Source: CAYWRZ01 sp964460845 (GTDB lineage Bacteria; Bacteroidota; Bacteroidia; Flavobacteriales_D; UBA2798). Taken from it: a DNA stretch of 6,715 bases. The DNA lies in the NCBI GenBank assembly GCA_964460845.1, contig CAYWRZ010000026.1, forward strand, positions 1 through 6,715, given 5' to 3'. The notes under the pieces are model-generated. The model did not search any database and had not been told where the DNA came from. It was given only the letters and a program-made list of their open reading frames with translations. The position numbers and the translations under genes were made by a program. This document shows, in pieces, positions 1 to 6,606 of this stretch; positions within the stretch are counted from its first letter, which is position 1; each line of letters starts with the position of its first letter.

Positions 1-1773
1 GACCACGGTAAAACCACATTGGTTGACAAATTGCTGCTCGCCGGCAAACTCTTCAAAGGACACGAAACACCGGGCGAATTGCTGCTCGACAATAACGACC
101 TGGAAAGAGAAAGAGGGATTACCATTCTCGCTAAAAACGTATCGGTACAGTATAAAGATTATAAGATCAACATCATCGATACTCCGGGTCACGCCGATTT
201 CGGCGGAGAAGTAGAGCGCGTGCTCAATATGGCCGACGGGGTGCTGCTGCTGGTCGATGCCTTCGAAGGCCCTATGCCACAAACCCGTTTTGTGACTCAA
301 AAAGCCCTGCAGCTCGGACTGAAGCCGATCGTGGTGGTGAACAAAGTGGACAAGCCCAACTGTACGCCCGACGAAGCGCATGAAGCCGTATTCGAGCTAA
401 TGATGAACCTCGATGCGACCGATGATCAGCTCGATTTTCCGGTAGTTTACGGTTCTGCCAAACAAGGCTGGATGAGCAACGACTGGAAACAGCCTACCGA
501 CAACATCGAAGCGCTGTTCGAAGCCGTTATCACGCATATTCCCGAACCTAAAGTAGAACAGGGTACCCCGCAGTTGCTGATTACCTCGCTCGATTTTTCA
601 CAATATATCGGTCGTTTCGCTATCGGGCGTCTGCAACGCGGCGTGCTGCAATCGGGACAAGCCGTATCGCTGGTAAAACGCGACGGTGCCATCAGCAAGC
701 ATCGTATTAAAGATCTTTTCGTGTTCGAAGGGTTCGAAAAACGTAAAGTAGAACGTATAGAAGCCGGCGACATCTGCGCCGTAGTTGGCATCGAAGGATT
801 TGAAATCGGAGATACCATTGCCGATGCCGAAAACCCCGAAGCCCTCAAAAGCATCGACATCGAAGAGCCTACAATGAGTATGCTCTTTACGATCAATAAC
901 TCGCCTTTCTTCGGAAAAGAAGGAAAATTCGTGACATCGCGGCACCTGAAAGAGCGCCTCGAAAAAGAACTCGAAAAAAACCTGGCGCTCCGCGTAAAAG
1001 CTACCGACTCGGCCGATTCGTTCAGCATATCCGGACGTGGTGTACTCCACCTGAGCGTATTGATAGAAACCATGCGTCGTGAAGGCTATGAGCTGCAAAT
1101 CGGTCAGCCGCAAGTGATTTTCAAGCTGATAGACGGCGTAAAAAATGAGCCCATAGAAGACCTTACCATCGACATTCCCGAAAATTATTCGGGTAAAGCC
1201 ATCGAGATGGTATCGACCCGCAAAGGAGAAATGGTCAGCATGAGTCCCAAGGGAGACCGCATGGTACTTCAGTTTATCATTCCTTCGCGCGGACTTATCG
1301 GGTTGCGCAATAACATGCTTACTGCCTCGGCCGGTGAAGCTGTGGTCACACACCGTTTCAAAGAATACCAGCCCTATAAAGGAGAAATTCCCGGTCGTCA
1401 GAACGGCTCTCTCATTTCGATGGAAACCGGCACAGCCATTCCTTATTCGATCAACAACCTGCAGGATCGCGGTAAATTTTTCATCGATGCCAACGAGCCT
1501 ATTTACGAAGGACAGGTAATCGGTGAAAACAGCCGCCCGGGCGATCTGGTGGTGAACGTGACCAAAACCAAAAAGCTCACCAACATGCGGGCTTCGGGTT
1601 CGGACGACAAGATGCGTATCGCACCGCCCATCCGTTTCAGCCTCGAAGAAGCGCTCGAATACATTCAGGGCGACGAATACGTGGAAGTAACGCCACAGAA
1701 TATTCGCCTGCGTAAAATTCTGCTGTCGGAAAGCGATCGCAAACGCGCCTCGAATACCAAGCTGACGCTATAA
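1..1773 (+). CDS. typA: Ribosome-associated translational GTPase TypA/BipA (5' end missing)
   Basis: TypA/BipA is a translation-factor GTPase that binds the ribosome and supports 50S subunit assembly and growth under cold or other stress; it acts in the cytoplasm. The reading frame is open from the first base, so the gene starts outside the window; 590 residues are visible against about 600 for the family, so only about ten N-terminal residues are missing. All five G motifs are seen: the end of the P-loop (DHGKTT, residues 1-6), RGITI (38-42), DTPGH (60-64), NKVD (114-117) and GSAK (151-154). An EF-Tu-like beta-barrel domain follows (about 200-290), then an EF-G-like domain around 390-470, then the C-terminal domain specific to TypA, ending TAA. 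The internal TTG at 19 is not a start, because it lies inside the P-loop region. A terminator follows 28 bases after the stop, so this is probably the last gene of its transcript. LepA and EF-G are excluded by the domain order and the C-terminal wording. Confidence 0.97.
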   Translation, partial: DHGKTTLVDKLLLAGKLFKGHETPGELLLDNNDLERERGITILAKNVSVQYKDYKINIIDTPGHADFGGEVERVLNMADGVLLLVDAFEGPMPQTRFVTQKALQLGLKPIVVVNKVDKPNCTPDEAHEAVFELMMNLDATDDQLDFPVVYGSAKQGWMSNDWKQPTDNIEALFEAVITHIPEPKVEQGTPQLLITSLDFSQYIGRFAIGRLQRGVLQSGQAVSLVKRDGAISKHRIKDLFVFEGFEKRKVERIEAGDICAVVGIEGFEIGDTIADAENPEALKSIDIEEPTMSMLFTINNSPFFGKEGKFVTSRHLKERLEKELEKNLALRVKATDSADSFSISGRGVLHLSVLIETMRREGYELQIGQPQVIFKLIDGVKNEPIEDLTIDIPENYSGKAIEMVSTRKGEMVSMSPKGDRMVLQFIIPSRGLIGLRNNMLTASAGEAVVTHRFKEYQPYKGEIPGRQNGSLISMETGTAIPYSINNLQDRGKFFIDANEPIYEGQVIGENSRPGDLVVNVTKTKKLTNMRASGSDDKMRIAPPIRFSLEEALEYIQGDEYVEVTPQNIRLRKILLSESDRKRASNTKLTL

Positions 1774-1801
1774 TTTGCAACTGAAATAGCTACACACGCT
1801 G

Positions 1802-1833
1802 AATACCGGGTTTTCGAATCCGGTATTTTTTTT
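1802..1833 (+). terminator. Rho-independent terminator of typA
   Basis: An 11-bp stem (1802-1812 with 1817-1827, one G-U pair) is closed by a TTCG tetraloop at 1813-1816. It runs straight into eight T residues at 1826-1833. UUCG is an unusually stable loop, so this should be an efficient terminator. It works in the typA direction only: on the minus strand the stem is followed by mixed sequence, so it is not an obvious terminator for the converging WD40 gene, whose stop lies 2 bases beyond the T run. Confidence 0.92.
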
Positions 1834-1835
1834 GC

Positions 1836-2759
1836 TTAATTTCTGCTTTCTTCCCACACCTTCAACGAGGCATCGTCGCCCGCGCTGACAAGCCGGTTTT
1901 TCCAGCCGCTCCAATAGAGCGTATTGACCGAATGCGCATGGCCGCCGTGGTTTTTACGGTCGAGCCGGCGCAAAATACCGAGCGTTTCCGGTTCCCATAT
2001 TTTTACCGTTTTGTCGCGACTACCGGTAGCTAACCAGCGTTGGTCGGGATCCTCCACGATGGCATAAATGGCATAGTTATGTGCGGGTACCGAATGTACT
2101 AAGCGGTATGACTCATCCGTTTTCCAGGCATGCAGCCAGGCATCTTTTCCACCCGAAAAAAGCAGGTTTCCTTCGGTATTATAGGCCACACTGCATACGG
2201 CCATACGGTGTGCTTCGAGCAGGTGAATTTCGTTGTAAAACGAGGCTTCGAGAATACGCACCCGATTATCGGCACAAGCCAAAGCCAGCTCTTTTCCCGA
2301 AGGGTGAAGCGCCACCTTCCTGATTTTGCCTTCGCAAAGCGGTAAAGTAAGCTGCAGACTGAAATCTTCTGCATTCCATACACAAAACCAACCCTCTCCG
2401 CTTACGGTATAAAGGCAATCCTGAAAAGGATCATAGCAAATGTCAAAAATGGCCGCCTGATGATGACGGATATGCCGGACTTCGCGTTTTTCTTTCAGAT
2501 CGATCACGTGCAAGGCTCCCGAAGAAAGACCTATGCAAAGCAGGCCCTTCGACACGATATGACAGAGCGAATACACCGATGCTTCGAGCTTTACGGAAAA
2601 CTTTTCGGGCTGTAGCGTTTCGAGATTCCATTCGGCCACAAAACGGTCGGCACTGCCGCTGAAAACCGTCCAGGGATGATTACCCGCAGCCAAACAGTAC
2701 ACCGCCGCCGCATGACCGCGCAAATCGGCTATTTGTTGAAAATGGGGAGCCTCAGCCAT
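1836..2759 (-). CDS. WD40 repeat protein, seven-bladed beta-propeller
   Basis: This 307-residue protein consists almost wholly of WD40-type repeats, which fold into a beta-propeller used as a protein-binding platform; its partner and process are not known. Seven repeats can be laid out in order, beginning near LRGHAAAVYCL (about residue 13), EASVYSLC, HHQAAIFDIC, EGKIRKVALH, AHRMAVCSVAY, AHNYAIYAIV and HAHSVNTLYW. Typical blade ends include FVAEWNL, FCVWNAE, LHAWKTD, VKIWEPE and LKVWEES. Seven is the classic number for a closed propeller. No signal peptide, membrane segment or fused enzyme domain is seen, so it is probably cytoplasmic. I chose the ATG at 2759 rather than an in-frame TTG at 2783, because that TTG overlaps a good -7 promoter box. 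The gene is divergent from htpG and convergent with typA. It resembles an uncharacterised WD40 family I recall from Cytophagales and Chitinophagales, but no function should be read from that. Confidence 0.9.
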   Translation of the reverse strand: MAEAPHFQQIADLRGHAAAVYCLAAGNHPWTVFSGSADRFVAEWNLETLQPEKFSVKLEASVYSLCHIVSKGLLCIGLSSGALHVIDLKEKREVRHIRHHQAAIFDICYDPFQDCLYTVSGEGWFCVWNAEDFSLQLTLPLCEGKIRKVALHPSGKELALACADNRVRILEASFYNEIHLLEAHRMAVCSVAYNTEGNLLFSGGKDAWLHAWKTDESYRLVHSVPAHNYAIYAIVEDPDQRWLATGSRDKTVKIWEPETLGILRRLDRKNHGGHAHSVNTLYWSGWKNRLVSAGDDASLKVWEESRN

Positions 2760-2780
2760 TTTATCGGGATTAAAACCTTC

Positions 2781-2788
2781 CAAAAGTA
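2781..2788 (-). promoter_or_regulatory. Bacteroidota-type -7 promoter box for the WD40 gene
   Basis: On the minus strand the octamer reads TACTTTTG, a full match to the TAnnTTTG -7 consensus of the Bacteroidota primary sigma factor. Transcription would start roughly at 2774-2777, giving a leader of about 15-18 bases before the ATG at 2759. No clear TTTG -33 element is present at the usual distance upstream; an AAATTG lies too close. The position is what decides the start of the WD40 gene. Confidence 0.6.
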
Positions 2789-2810
2789 CAGCTTAACGGT
2801 CAATTTGTCA

Positions 2811-2818
2811 CTTCTTTG
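2811..2818 (+). promoter_or_regulatory. Weak candidate -7 box for htpG
   Basis: CTTCTTTG in the divergent gap keeps the TTTG half of the Bacteroidota -7 consensus but lacks the leading TA, and no -33 TTTG is seen at the right distance. It would give an htpG leader of about 50 bases. An 11-base inverted repeat (TTCAA-A-TTGAA, 2829-2839) lies just downstream and could be an operator or chance. It is the best plus-strand candidate in the gap, but a heat-shock or alternative promoter could be used instead. Confidence 0.25.
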
Positions 2819-2876
2819 CCGACTGGCATTCAAATTGAACAGAGAACCCGCGTTACTAACCCGTAAAAATCAAGCT

Positions 2877-4736
2877 ATGGCGAGTGGAAAAATAAATGTC
2901 CAAACCGAAAACATCTTTCCCATTATCAAAAAATTCCTGTATTCTGATCACGAGATTTTCCTTCGGGAGCTTGTATCGAATGCGGTAGATGCCACACGAA
3001 AGCTCAGGGCGCTTTCTTCGATGGGCGAATTTAAAGGCGAATTGGGCGAACAGCTCATCCGCATCACACTCGACAAAACGGCCAAAACCCTTACCATCAG
3101 CGACCGTGGAATAGGCATGAGCGCCGAAGAAATCGAAAAGTACATCAACCAAATTGCTTTTTCGGGTGCCGAAGAATTTGTGAACAAGTACAAAGACAAG
3201 GCACAGGGCATTATCGGGCATTTCGGACTCGGTTTTTATTCGGCCTTCATGGTGTCGAAAAAAGTCGAAATATACAGTCAGTCGTTTCGCGAAGAAGAGG
3301 ATTCCGTTCAATGGCAATGCGACGGTAGTCCTGAATACACCCTCGAAAAAGCCGACAAGCGGGCACGTGGCACCGACATTATTTTACACATCGCAGAAGA
3401 TTCGGAGGAGTTTTTGGAAGAATCGCGCATCCGTCATATTCTTCAGAAATACTGCAAATTCCTGCCGGTAGAAATTGCCTTCGGCACGCGCGAAGAAACG
3501 TTTACAGACGAAGAGGGAAAAGAAAACAAGATCGAAGTACCCGATATCATCAACAACCCTACTCCTGCCTGGACCAAAGCGCCGGCTTCGCTGAACGACG
3601 AAGACTACCGCAATTTTTACCGCGAGCTTTATCCTATCGGAGAAGAACCGCTGTTCTACATTCACCTCAATGTGGATTATCCTTTTAACCTGACCGGGAT
3701 TCTTTATTTCCCCAAGCTCAAGCCCCAGCTCGAAACGCAGAAAAACAAAATCCAGCTCTACTCCAATCAGGTGTTTGTCACCGATCAGGTAGAAGGCGTG
3801 GTACCCGAATTTCTGATGCTGCTACACGGGGTGATCGACTCGCCCGACATTCCGCTGAACGTATCGCGTTCGTACCTGCAGAGTGACGCCAACGTCAAAA
3901 AAATATCGGCGCATATCAGTAAAAAAGTAGCCGACAAGCTGGAAGAAATGTTTAAGCAGGATCGCGCCGATTTTGAACAAAAATGGGACGATATCCAGGT
4001 GTTCATCCAGTATGGCATGCTTACCGACGAAAAATTTTACGAGCGTGCCCAAAAGTTCACCTTACTGAAAACCACTTCGGGCGGCTATTTCACGTTTGAA
4101 GAATACAGCGAAAAAATCAAGCCGCTACAAACCGACAAGAACAACCGCGTGGTGTACCTCTATGCTTCCGATATTCTTGCCCAGCATACCTATATCGAAA
4201 GCGCCAAAGAACGGGGTTACGAGGTGCTTTTAGCAGAAGGGCCGCTTGCACCGCATTTCATTTCGAGACTGGAGCAAAAGTTGGAAAACGCTTCTTTCGT
4301 GAGGGTCGATGCCGATACGATCGACAAGCTGATTCAGAAAGAGGAAAATTTGCCCTCGAAACTTTCGGAAAGCGAGCAGGAAGAATTGAAGCCGGTCTTT
4401 GAAGCGCAGGTGGATAAAGAAAAATTCACCGTGGTATTCGAAAGCATGAGTGAAAAAGATCAGCCGGTGCTGGTTACGCAAACCGAATTTATGCGTCGCC
4501 TGAAAGAGCAGGAAGCCCTAGGCGGCGGCGGATTTTACGGCACTTTACCCGAAATGTACAATGTAGTGGTAAACAGCAATCACCCGCTGGTAGGTCAATT
4601 GTTACAAGAAAACGATACGCAGAAAAAAGAACGTGTATCGCGGCAGTTGGTCGATCTTGCGCTGCTCTCGCAGGGATTGCTGAAGGGTCCCGAGCTGAGC
4701 GAATTTGTAAAACGTTCGGTCGATCTGATCAAATAA
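2877..4736 (+). CDS. htpG: Molecular chaperone HtpG (bacterial Hsp90)
   Basis: HtpG is the cytoplasmic Hsp90-family chaperone, an ATP-driven dimer that remodels client proteins, often with DnaK. The 619-residue product shows the GHKL ATPase motifs in order: ELVSNAVDA with E31, N35 and D38; DRGIGM at 76-81; the glycine-rich lid end IGHFGLGFYSAFMV at 113-126; and GTD at 166-168. The middle domain follows, with the conserved arginine in DIPLNVSRSYLQSD that contacts the ATP phosphate in this family, then a C-terminal dimerisation domain. It ends DLIK with no MEEVD tail, as expected for bacteria. The ATG at 2877 matches the usual family N-terminus; the frame stays open upstream to 2676, but that part lies opposite the WD40 gene and shows no family similarity. 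No Shine-Dalgarno sequence is seen, only an A-rich stretch, which is usual in this phylum. It appears to be a single-gene transcript ending at the hairpin at 4756-4794. Confidence 0.97.
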   Translation: MASGKINVQTENIFPIIKKFLYSDHEIFLRELVSNAVDATRKLRALSSMGEFKGELGEQLIRITLDKTAKTLTISDRGIGMSAEEIEKYINQIAFSGAEEFVNKYKDKAQGIIGHFGLGFYSAFMVSKKVEIYSQSFREEEDSVQWQCDGSPEYTLEKADKRARGTDIILHIAEDSEEFLEESRIRHILQKYCKFLPVEIAFGTREETFTDEEGKENKIEVPDIINNPTPAWTKAPASLNDEDYRNFYRELYPIGEEPLFYIHLNVDYPFNLTGILYFPKLKPQLETQKNKIQLYSNQVFVTDQVEGVVPEFLMLLHGVIDSPDIPLNVSRSYLQSDANVKKISAHISKKVADKLEEMFKQDRADFEQKWDDIQVFIQYGMLTDEKFYERAQKFTLLKTTSGGYFTFEEYSEKIKPLQTDKNNRVVYLYASDILAQHTYIESAKERGYEVLLAEGPLAPHFISRLEQKLENASFVRVDADTIDKLIQKEENLPSKLSESEQEELKPVFEAQVDKEKFTVVFESMSEKDQPVLVTQTEFMRRLKEQEALGGGGFYGTLPEMYNVVVNSNHPLVGQLLQENDTQKKERVSRQLVDLALLSQGLLKGPELSEFVKRSVDLIK

Positions 4737-4755
4737 AAGAGTGACCTGAAAAACG

Positions 4756-4794
4756 AAAAAGCCGTGTATCTCAACAGTTACACGGCTTTTTTTT
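4756..4794. terminator. Bidirectional terminator between htpG and the PspC gene
   Basis: An 8-bp GC-rich stem, GCCGTGTA at 4761-4768 with TACACGGC at 4779-4786, has a 10-base loop. It is followed on the plus strand by eight T residues (4787-4794). On the minus strand it is followed by TTTTTCGTTTTT. The flanking A5 and T runs can lengthen the stem to 13 bp. It lies 19 bases after the htpG stop and 21 bases beyond the stop of the converging PspC gene, so it should end both transcripts. Confidence 0.92.
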
Positions 4795-4815
4795 GGTTTA
4801 AACAGATATAAAGAT

Positions 4816-5046
4816 TTACTCCAGCTCCCACACGCTTTTCCGACGCGGACCGGGTTTGAAGTATTTTTTATTTTCCAGGATAAAGGCGAAAGCCAAATAA
4901 AGTAGCAAAGGCGACCCAAAGGTGACGAAAGAGACATAGATAAAACAAAGCCTTACCTTTTTGGTTTGGATACCCAGCTTTTTTCCCAGCCATTCACAAA
5001 CGCCAAAGGTTTGCTTCTCAAAAAAATCTGAGATACGTGTAAGCAT
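4816..5046 (-). CDS. Small PspC-domain membrane protein
   Basis: This 76-residue protein is a nearly bare PspC domain. Its N-terminal half has the family pattern GVCEWLGKKLGIQTKKVRL (residues 15-33), and one hydrophobic segment follows at about 33-57 (LCFIYVSF to LAFAFIL). A short basic tail after it contains GPRRKS. PspC in Enterobacteria is an inner-membrane part of the phage-shock response to envelope damage; small single-domain PspC proteins are common in Bacteroidota, and their role is mostly inferred. No PspA, PspB or PspF is seen nearby, so a classical Psp response cannot be claimed. The ATG at 5046 lies 6 bases after the stop of the upstream DUF2851 gene, so the two are probably one transcript. 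The gene ends ahead of the shared terminator at 4756-4794. Confidence 0.85.
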   Translation of the reverse strand: MLTRISDFFEKQTFGVCEWLGKKLGIQTKKVRLCFIYVSFVTFGSPLLLYLAFAFILENKKYFKPGPRRKSVWELE

Positions 5047-5052
5047 AAGCAG

Positions 5053-6291
5053 TCAGTGTTTTACAATACAAGAGCCGATAGTGCAATTTACACATTTTTT
5101 GGGTGTACACCATTCCGTTTTCATTTCTATCATGGCCTGTGTATCTGCCGCATGGAGCGCTTTTATTCCGGCTTTTTTCCATTCGCTCACCACATGGTTT
5201 ACCTCGGCAGGTGTATTTTCAAGCCGCTCCACAAGTCCGGCTAAAGGCTGCAGGTCCTGTTTCACCCCCGCTGCATCGGATGTGCCGTTTAAAGGAATTA
5301 CCGTATTTATCCAAAGGTGTAGTAAGGTTTGTTTTCCCGGTGGTGGTGCTACCGAAGCGTTTCCCGTTGGGAACAACTCACGGGCAAAGGTTTCGAACGA
5401 AGGATAGGCCAGCAGACTTTTGTACAAAGGGCGGTAACGACTCAACAGAAAAGCCAGTTGCAAAAGCCGTTTTTCAGGGAAAGCGGCAGGTCTTACACCC
5501 GACTGCTTCCACGCTGACCAGGGCAAAGGGCTAAGACCGTACAGATAACGCTGCCGGGAAAAGATCTTAGCCATACGACTGGTATGAGCAGGTGGCAACC
5601 GTATGCCGGGCCATCCGGCCTGTCCTAAAAGCAGGGCTTCTATCTGAGGGAGAAAAGAACGCGTTTCTTCTATTGCCCGCCAGGGAAGCGATCGGACCAG
5701 CCATTCGGCCGGCAAGGCGTTGACCGGAGTAAGCAGGCTGCGTGCAGTGAGCAGCACCGCCGCATATTCAGGTCCACCGGTCTCATCTGCTGCTAATTTT
5801 TGCAGCAGCTCCATTTTGCGACGAAGGCGATTTACAAGGGCATTATCTAACTGACTGCGAAGAAAAAAAGGTTCTACCTGCTTCAGCAGCGGTGCACAGG
5901 GAAAAGGATGCCGCGTATGACTTAGGGTACGATAGCGCTCGTAAGCATGGCGATCGAGTCGGGCATTTAGCTCCAGACAGGGAAGCACTGCGCCATCGGC
6001 CGTATATACAGGCAAATCGTGCTCATACACCACATGCAAAACCACATTGCTATACGCTTCGTCGTGCTGATGGCGATGCCGGTTCCAATCGGAGCTACGC
6101 ACATGAATTTCCACATTACCTGCCCAGCGTATCCCGCCTATACGAATCCTGGCGTTAAAAAAATCGGGGCCGGCACCTTCGTTGTGCATACCCGGACTTT
6201 CGATCACCAGCGGCTCTCCCGTAACCGTAGCTATGCGATCACGACGAAACAAGCCCAGCTTCCAGGCGTAATGCAAAAAATCTTCCTGCAC
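5053..6291 (-). CDS. DUF2851 family protein
   Basis: This 412-residue protein belongs to a Bacteroidota family of unknown function (DUF2851), recognised from the N-terminal wording: EDFLHYAWKLGLF (3-15), EGAGPDFFNARIRI (38-51), GNVEIHVRSSDW (58-69), and a histidine-rich HRHQHDEAY running into VVLHVVYEHD (72-92). The arrangement GPDF ... VEIH resembles a PD-(D/E)xK nuclease core with histidine in place of lysine. The C-terminus carries a cysteine cluster (C395, C400, C403, C408). These motifs are seen; a nuclease role is only an inference. No signal peptide or membrane segment is evident, so it is probably cytoplasmic. The start is GTG at 6291: an in-frame TGA lies three codons upstream (6298-6300), and the family normally begins just before EDFLH. 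A short AGGA lies 3 bases upstream of it. The length is close to that of the family. It leads a likely two-gene operon with the PspC gene. Confidence 0.88.
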   Translation of the reverse strand: MQEDFLHYAWKLGLFRRDRIATVTGEPLVIESPGMHNEGAGPDFFNARIRIGGIRWAGNVEIHVRSSDWNRHRHQHDEAYSNVVLHVVYEHDLPVYTADGAVLPCLELNARLDRHAYERYRTLSHTRHPFPCAPLLKQVEPFFLRSQLDNALVNRLRRKMELLQKLAADETGGPEYAAVLLTARSLLTPVNALPAEWLVRSLPWRAIEETRSFLPQIEALLLGQAGWPGIRLPPAHTSRMAKIFSRQRYLYGLSPLPWSAWKQSGVRPAAFPEKRLLQLAFLLSRYRPLYKSLLAYPSFETFARELFPTGNASVAPPPGKQTLLHLWINTVIPLNGTSDAAGVKQDLQPLAGLVERLENTPAEVNHVVSEWKKAGIKALHAADTQAMIEMKTEWCTPKKCVNCTIGSCIVKH

Positions 6292-6321
6292 GGTTCCTCA
6301 TTTTTTTGCAAGATGCAGGAA
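6272..6321 (-). promoter_or_regulatory. Competing inverted repeats around the DUF2851 start codon
   Basis: Two perfect inverted repeats cross each other over the GTG start (6289-6291). Repeat one is 9 bp: TGCAAAAAA at 6272-6280 with TTTTTTGCA at 6302-6310. It would put the AGGA and GTG in a 21-base loop. Repeat two is 8 bp: TTCCTGCA at 6283-6290 with TGCAGGAA at 6314-6321. It would pair two bases of the start codon and the first codons. They cannot form together as simple hairpins, so the minus-strand RNA could switch between an open and a closed start. A 12-base palindrome (AGGAATATTCCT, 6317-6328) overlaps the second repeat. All pairings were found by eye; a regulatory role is inferred, and chance is possible. 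Confidence 0.3.
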
Positions 6322-6407
6322 TATTCCTTAGACGCGGAGCCAATTTCAGCGCAGGATGAAGGTTCGAACATAGAGTTCGGTGTACTTAGATTCTTGTATG
6401 CACTGGA

Positions 6408-6515
6408 GTGCTGTTTCGAAGTGTAAAAGTGAGAGGAAGTTGGTTTGGAGAGGGTTTTCGTTTTTCGTAGGGAATTCCCACAACTTTCCCCTTCCCGGTT
6501 CAAGTTAAGATTTTG
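6408..6515. repeat. Tandem repeat, copy 1 (conserved part)
   Basis: This 108-base segment recurs at 6607-6715, a period of 199-200 bases. Its right-hand part (6451-6515) is identical to 6650-6715 except for one extra G in the second copy. Its left part (6408-6450) matches 6607-6649 at 35 of 43 positions. Weaker similarity reaches further left: GATGAA-x-GTTCGAA at 6355-6368 resembles 6547-6560, offset 192. The whole unit may therefore span roughly 6330-6522. It contains GTTTCGAA at 6412-6419 and the palindrome GGGAATTCCC at 6470-6479. No coding frame is conserved, because the period is not a multiple of three. Confidence 0.9.
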
Positions 6516-6606
6516 AACAATACCGCGCCATTCTGTTTTTACCCAAGATGAACGTTCGAAAGCAAAAGTGAAGAAACACCGAGGCTTTGTATCCCAGAAA
6601 GACTGA

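Noticed and set aside
447..1353. Long minus-strand open frames opposite typA (447-1073 and 598-1353)
   Set aside because: They are antisense to a clearly conserved GTPase gene, their translations resemble no family I recognise, and two different frames are open over the same stretch.
2760..2783. TTG start for the WD40 gene at 2783
   Set aside because: The TTG lies inside the TACTTTTG promoter box, and the added residues are not part of a WD40 repeat.
2676..2876. Upstream in-frame extension of htpG
   Set aside because: The extra 67 residues lie mostly opposite the WD40 gene and its promoter and have no HtpG similarity; the ATG at 2877 gives the normal family N-terminus.
4961..5534. Plus-strand open frames opposite the DUF2851 and PspC genes
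   Set aside because: They are shadows of the minus-strand genes, with overlapping alternative frames and no recognisable domain.
6365..6372. TATGTTCG as a -7 box for the DUF2851 operon
   Set aside because: It has one mismatch to TAnnTTTG, no -33 TTTG at the expected distance, and it overlaps a TTCGAA palindrome of the repeat; too weak to list as a promoter.
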